Assembly (NCBI RefSeq): GCF_026151205.1
Contig: NC_087082.1
Span: 17,391,401-17,455,400, forward strand
Direction: 5' to 3'
Origin: Bolinopsis microptera
Taxonomy: Eukaryota > Ctenophora > Tentaculata > Lobata > Bolinopsidae
DNA: 64,000 nucleotides
Shown here piece by piece: positions 54,001-60,000 of this stretch (position 1 is its first letter; each line of letters begins with the position of its first letter). The notes beneath the pieces were generated by a model. The model was given only the letters and a program-made list of their open reading frames with translations. It made no database searches and was not told where the DNA came from. A program made the translations under genes and the position numbers.

Positions 54001-57000
54001 ATTACAATCAACTTTCAATTTAAATCATTTTCATGACGACGAAATATAATTATCACACGAGTGTTATAAATTGTAAAATTTGTCAATGTACCATTACCAA
54101 AACTTACTTCAGACGTTGAATCGGTAAACAAAGAAGTAAAGAAAGGCTCTGCAACAACAATATCCTGTGTTATCATCGGAATTATTGAAACAGCAACAGT
54201 AACTTGGCGGACTAGTACAGGACCAGTTCCAGCTGAAAAGTTCACCCCTGTCCAAGGAAGCTTCTCCGGAGGGACACAGACATCAACTCTTGCTGTAAAC
54301 GGAACTCTTGTCAATGAAGATACTGCCTACACTTGCAGAATAACTTCCGGATCTTTACCTGATTCCAGCCACTCTGATATCACAGTCAATCTTAACGTTT
54401 ATGGTATGTTCTTCAACCTCAAACTGAAGTTATTTCGCAATGCAGTTTTCTTATTCCATACGATTCTCTTTCTTACAGCCAACTTTTAGTATATGTCATT
54501 ATCATATCAATGAAATAATAAATATGCATATCATGCGAGCATTCTAAATTGCATAATTTGTAAATGTACCATTACCAAAACTTACTTCAGACGTTGAATC
54601 GGTAAACAAAGAAGTAAAGAAAGGCTCTGCAACAACAATATCCTGTGTTATCATCGGAATTATTGAAACAGCAACAGTAACCTGGCGAACTAGTACGGGA
54701 CCAGTTCCAGCTGAAAAGTTCACCCCTGCCCAAGGAAGCTTCTCTGGAGGGAGACAGACATCAACTCTTGCTGTAGACGGAACTCTTGTCAATGAAGATA
54801 CTGCTTACACTTGCAGAGTAACTTCCGGTTCTTTACCTGATTCCAGCCACTCGGATACCACCGTCAATCTTAACGTTTATGGTATGTTCTTTAAGGGGGG
54901 GGGGGGGGGGGTTCACCCTCATTTTTTTGTGAAACTTGGTTTCGAGATAGCAGTTGACCAACAATTTAGGACCAGTGACCGAACTTTTGAGGGGGTCCCG
55001 GACCCCAACCGCCAAACGGTGCCCGCGGGGCAGCCACGCCCATATTTGGTCCAAATTAGGCCCAATTTAGCCAAATACCCTGAACATGACCAAAATCCAG
55101 ATTTTAAGTGCTCAACTTGTAGCTAGTGGTACCATGAACTTGTATATGAATTTTCATCAAGATTAGACAAAAAATGACTGAGTTATGAGCCAAAAACCAT
55201 ATGACCATATTTGGGCATACGCACCAAATTTGATCGATTTTGGCCCATAAATTGGTCAAATATCAATATTTTTGAATGAAACCAACTTTATATGGAAGGT
55301 AAGCCTATACTACACATTATCTATGATTATCAGCTCAGTATCTACCTAACTGTGGATTCTGTGTTCAAATAATCGCAAAAAATGAACAAAATTCCCCATA
55401 TCTCAGTTCGCGATATTTGCAAAACTGACTTCGCTCAAAACAATAGAACTCAATAGGGTTTCAATATTTTTTCATGAAATTTTCAGAGTCAACGTAGAAT
55501 TGTCTCATGACCTTAAGTTTTGGGACAGAATTTTGAGTTAGGCCTTTAAAAAAATTTAGCGGCCAAATTCCAAAATTTGCACTGCTAAATTTAGAATTTG
55601 GCTGCCAAATTTTTTAAAAGGCCTAACTCAAAATTCTGTCCCAAAACTTAAGGTCATGAGACAATTCTACGTTGATTCTGAAAATTTTATGAAAAAATAT
55701 TGAAACCCTATTGAGTTCTATTGTTTTGAGCGAAGTCAGTTTTGCAAATATCGCGAACTGCGATATTGGCAACTTTATTCATTTTTTGCGATTATTTGAA
55801 CATAGAATCCACAATTAGGTAGATAGTGAGCTGATAATCATAGATAATGTGTAGTATAGGCTTACCTTCAATATAAAGTTGATTGCATTCAAAAATATCG
55901 ATATTTGACCAATTTATGGGCCAAAATCGATCAAATTTGGTGCGTATGCCCAAATATGGTCATATGGTTTTTGGCTCATAACTCAGTCATTTTTTGTCCA
56001 ATTTTGATGAAAATTCATATACGAGTTCATGGGACCACTAGCTACAAGTAGAGCACTTAAAATCTGGATTTTGGGCATGTTTAGGGTATTTGGCTAAATT
56101 GGGCCTAACTTGGACCAAATATGGGCGTGGTTGCCCCGCGGGCACCGTTTGGCGGTTGGAGTCCGGGACCCCCTCAAAAGTTCGGTCACTGGTCTTAGTT
56201 TGTTGGTCAACTGCTATCTCGAAACCAAGTTTCACAAAAAAATCAGGGTGAACCCCCCCTTAAATGCCAAACAGTGTCATTACTCATTTTTCAATACAGT
56301 TATTGATTTAAGGACGAATTTGAATCTTGCACTTGCAGTTAAACATTCATCGTGGATTATGAATCATAAATTGTAGTATTTTAAATAACTGCAAATTTTT
56401 ATTTATATTGGATGTATTAATTTCAGAGATAATGGTGAAAAGCTATGACGTGCTAGCAGGTACTGCATCAACGTTGACTTGTTCAATAAAAGGATCAGCT
56501 GCCAATTTGATACATATTCAGTGGGTGGACAACAAAGGAAAACTTTTCTCTCATGATTCAGACATTTCTGACTTGACTGTCAGGTAATATTTTATATTTT
56601 TCTTTATAGAGCTGCACGCCATATATGTTAATCTTTTATATTACTGGAATATACCGATTACTGAAATGATAGAATATTTGAGATCCTAATACAGATATAT
56701 GATATATTGCTGTTTTATAATTTGTTGCAAATGTAGATGTTGTCATGGATTACCGACTCTTTCAATTTATCAGCGATGGAGCACTAAAGGATGGGATGAA
56801 GGAGTCTACTATGATCCTTTTAGCTGACGTGACTTTGTTAGGCGATCAACTATTCACATGTAGGATTTCAGTAGGAGAAAAAGATCAATATGATGATACC
56901 TTGGTGGCTCTCAAAACCTTCACAGTTCGGTACGTTTAATAATGTAGTTCAAAAATCTTATTTAATATTGCGCAAATGAAAGAATGCGTAGAATTAAATA

Positions 57001-60000
57001 ATACGTTCTTAAACTGAAATCTCCATTTGACCAATCATAATCAATATCATATTGTTGTATTAAATTTTGACCTACTCCAATTTCCCTAAATTTCCATTGA
57101 ATTCAACTTCTTATTTCAGTACAACCAATGATTATGTTAGAACAGGAGACCCAGCAGTATTGAAGTGCACTGTGATCTTTCCTACCGACACATTGACAGT
57201 TGCTTGGTCACACCAAAATACTATATTTGAAGGTTAAATTCCAAGTTTTTGTGTAACTCTATGGAACACTACTTTGAGCTTGGTGCCCCCTTGGCCTTAT
57301 ATAAATATTGATATCAATATTATATCATATGTAACATTTTAACTTTTTTTTGCAGAGACAAGAAAAGAAACCTTACAAAATAGTACAACAACAACAATTT
57401 TACGATTAGACCCTCCCAACGAAGTTGCTTCTTACACTTGCATAGTCTTCGCCCATGGACAAGAGTATAACTTTTACTCGGAAGTTGAAATAGAAACCGA
57501 TGGTAATCTAAATCAACAGATTATAATATTTCATTCTAATTTCGAAACAATCTTAAAAATCAGAGAGACTTTGCATCCTTTTTTTGTTATTAGACTTTTA
57601 CTCAGTCGAGGCGTAGAATGATTTAAATGAGTCAGTTGAATTCACTATCGATTTCAAAAATGATTTATTTGACAAGTAAGAGTATAAAGAATATTTTATT
57701 GAAAATTATATGAACGGTTTAAATTGTGAGCTATGAATTTGCATGATCAAATTTATGCACTCTTTGTTCGTGAGCGTGTTTACTTTTTATTGTGACCGTA
57801 AATTTTAAACCCGACTAGGTAGTGCAGATTGTGTGAATATCTCAAGAGTTTCAATATATGTAATAGCATCCACCAACAGGTTTGTTGCTGACACCAGAAC
57901 AAGAGATAAGAGCTTTCAACGGAGCAACAGTCAACCTGAAATCTTCTTATTTCTTCTCCTCGTTTGCTGAAGGACACTTTTGGTGGAAGCACAATGACTC
58001 TCTGTGTTTGACTAAAACTTGCAGGTATTTTTATTTTACCGCAGTTTTTGCTGTACTGAAATAGTTGTTAACCCATATCTATCAATTAACAAATAAACAG
58101 ATTTGAATTTAACTACAAACATTGTTCAAATGTTTTCCTCATAGGGATATTATCAACTCTCCAAAGACCTCCGTAATCAGCATCATTGTAAGCAACTCTA
58201 CAGTTGGGGCCTGGAGATCCTTTTACACAGAAACAACGAGCAGTAAGCTTAATTTTGTCAATTATATACTATTCTGTTTTTGCAGAGTGCAGCAATATGG
58301 TATAAACAGAATTTCACTGAAAATAAAGATTTTCATTCGATTATATATCCGTGAATATCACTCACATATCGCAGAGCGAATTCTACAGAGCAACCAAGTG
58401 ATTTTGATTGGAGTGAATGTCAGTGGGACTCAATATCCCAATTCTGTGTGGGGCATTACAGGGACTGAATCAGAAGTCACCTGTTCCGTACCATTTAACA
58501 TGACTAATTCTATTTTGAATAATTTGCGGTAAGTTTATGCTATGAGCTTAGACAGCCTTGATTGGAAAATATTTTGTGAGTCAGAATAATCTCATTTACA
58601 AATTATGGACCAAAAATTGTGGCCAGTTTTCATGCTAGTAACCAGAATTTCATGATATATCTATATATTTCACTTCTATCCAAATTAAATGTCCTGGTAA
58701 ATCATAATACGATGTTTACTAAAAATGTCAAAACACGAAGGTGGAAGTTGGATGGCAAGTTTGTAAACAATAAAGGTTTTACCTATAATAAGCACCATGA
58801 TGTTATCATCTTCAAAATGACGGAGAAAGTTTATGGCACTACAACGGTCCAGTGGAAAATCATAGTTGCTCACTCCACAGCAGCTGTTGGAAATCTTTAT
58901 TGCCGGGCCCAGTACAGCACAGGTAAAGAAAGAAATTCTCAATCAGGCTTCCATTAAATTTAGTTTATTAAATATAAAAGAATTTTCAAGTGGAAACATG
59001 TCAGTTAAAGGTTTATGACCTTTACGCAGAACCTCAAAGTTTTGTTAAATAAAAAACTCTCGAACCCAGGACAAATCGTAGATACACCAATGAGTCATCT
59101 GAACGAAATAAGGATAGACAGCGACCTCGATTTAATAGTCCTGACTCCAGATACAGGAGCAGTGGTGACTTTTATAACTCATGCACCTTCAGCACCGCTT
59201 TCAAGGAATTTGGATTGCTCTCTTGATCTTGTGAGTGAGAATTAATTATTTCAAACAAATTTTCTGGCATGCTTCATTTGTTCTACCATTCGTGAAGATC
59301 GTAGGTTCTAGACATAACACTGAATTCTAACTATCGATATCTCAGGTCAACCCTGTTAGTAAATCGACAAATTCAAAAATATCAACCGATGGGTTAATCT
59401 TCACCGAAGTTTATCACATTCGCAGGTGAGAACATCTTTAGAAAGTACAAGTTAAGATTAAAATTATTTATCAATCAAAAAAATAGCTTCCATCCTACTT
59501 TCGTTTTTACGGACACAATTAACCGTAACGTAAGTTGATTTAAGGCTGATGAAGTATGTGTTGTGATGCATTATTCCTCCCTGATTATCTCATAGGGAAG
59601 GGGGAGGAGGGTAGGAGGGGTGATTAAATCATTGATTCAATTATTTTCAGTTCTGATTCTATGATAGAAGCAGGCTCAAAAGATGATTTAGTTTCACAAC
59701 ATGGTACTTGTGATTACTCCGTCCGGATCCAGAATTCAGTCCAAGAATCTCTTACAGTTACAGTGAAATTCTCGTTGCTCGGCAAGTATTTCTGTGTTCC
59801 TACAGCACTCCATTATTTTGAACTTTTCTACCTAATGCTTTGGAAAATGACACAACGCCCTCAAAATGATTCCCACTCGATATTTCCATCAATAATTTAA
59901 TTTTCTACACTTTCACGATCGGTCTCCGATTATTTCCCTGCAATATTGTGTTCCATAATCAAAGAAAGATTCGAATAACGAAATAAATAATATATTGATT

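Larger units (their letters stand above)
22299..54881 (+). repeat. 472-bp tandem array of Ig exon plus intron, 39 copies
   Basis: Each unit is a 291-nt exon and an intron of about 181 bp (gtatgttcttt...cttacttcag). Both exon and intron are nearly identical across copies, so whole units were duplicated. Spacing is 472 bp almost throughout, 470-471 bp where a variant intron (cataattgcacaatttg) is used. Two antisense LINE insertions split the array into blocks of 11, 16 and 12 exons. Every exon keeps Cys19, Trp32, the EDTAYTC tyrosine corner and Cys75. True copy number in the genome may differ because such arrays assemble poorly. Confidence 0.9.

Noticed and set aside
22234-54792. About 38 repeated minus-strand open frames starting (M)TRVPSTARVDVC
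   Set aside because: They are the antisense of the Ig exons. The plus strand shows a proper Ig domain with splice sites and consistent phases; the minus frames are there only because the unit is repeated.
22299-54881. CRISPR-like regular repeat
   Set aside because: The 472-bp units are exon plus intron with eukaryotic splice sites; no short repeat/spacer pattern.
22299-54881. V(D)J-like rearranging array
   Set aside because: The array intron unit contains no CACAGTG heptamer or nonamer, and every exon is already flanked by normal splice sites.
56737-56773. Alternative start of exon 43 after atgtag at 56736
   Set aside because: It would put the exon in the wrong phase relative to the strong cag|gtaata donor of exon 42, and it has a poor pyrimidine tract.
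58122-58374. Long open frame upstream of exon 48 read as coding
   Set aside because: The open frame runs through a splice donor (gagca|gtaagc). Joining exon 47 to the nearer acceptors gives stop codons, so this part is intron.
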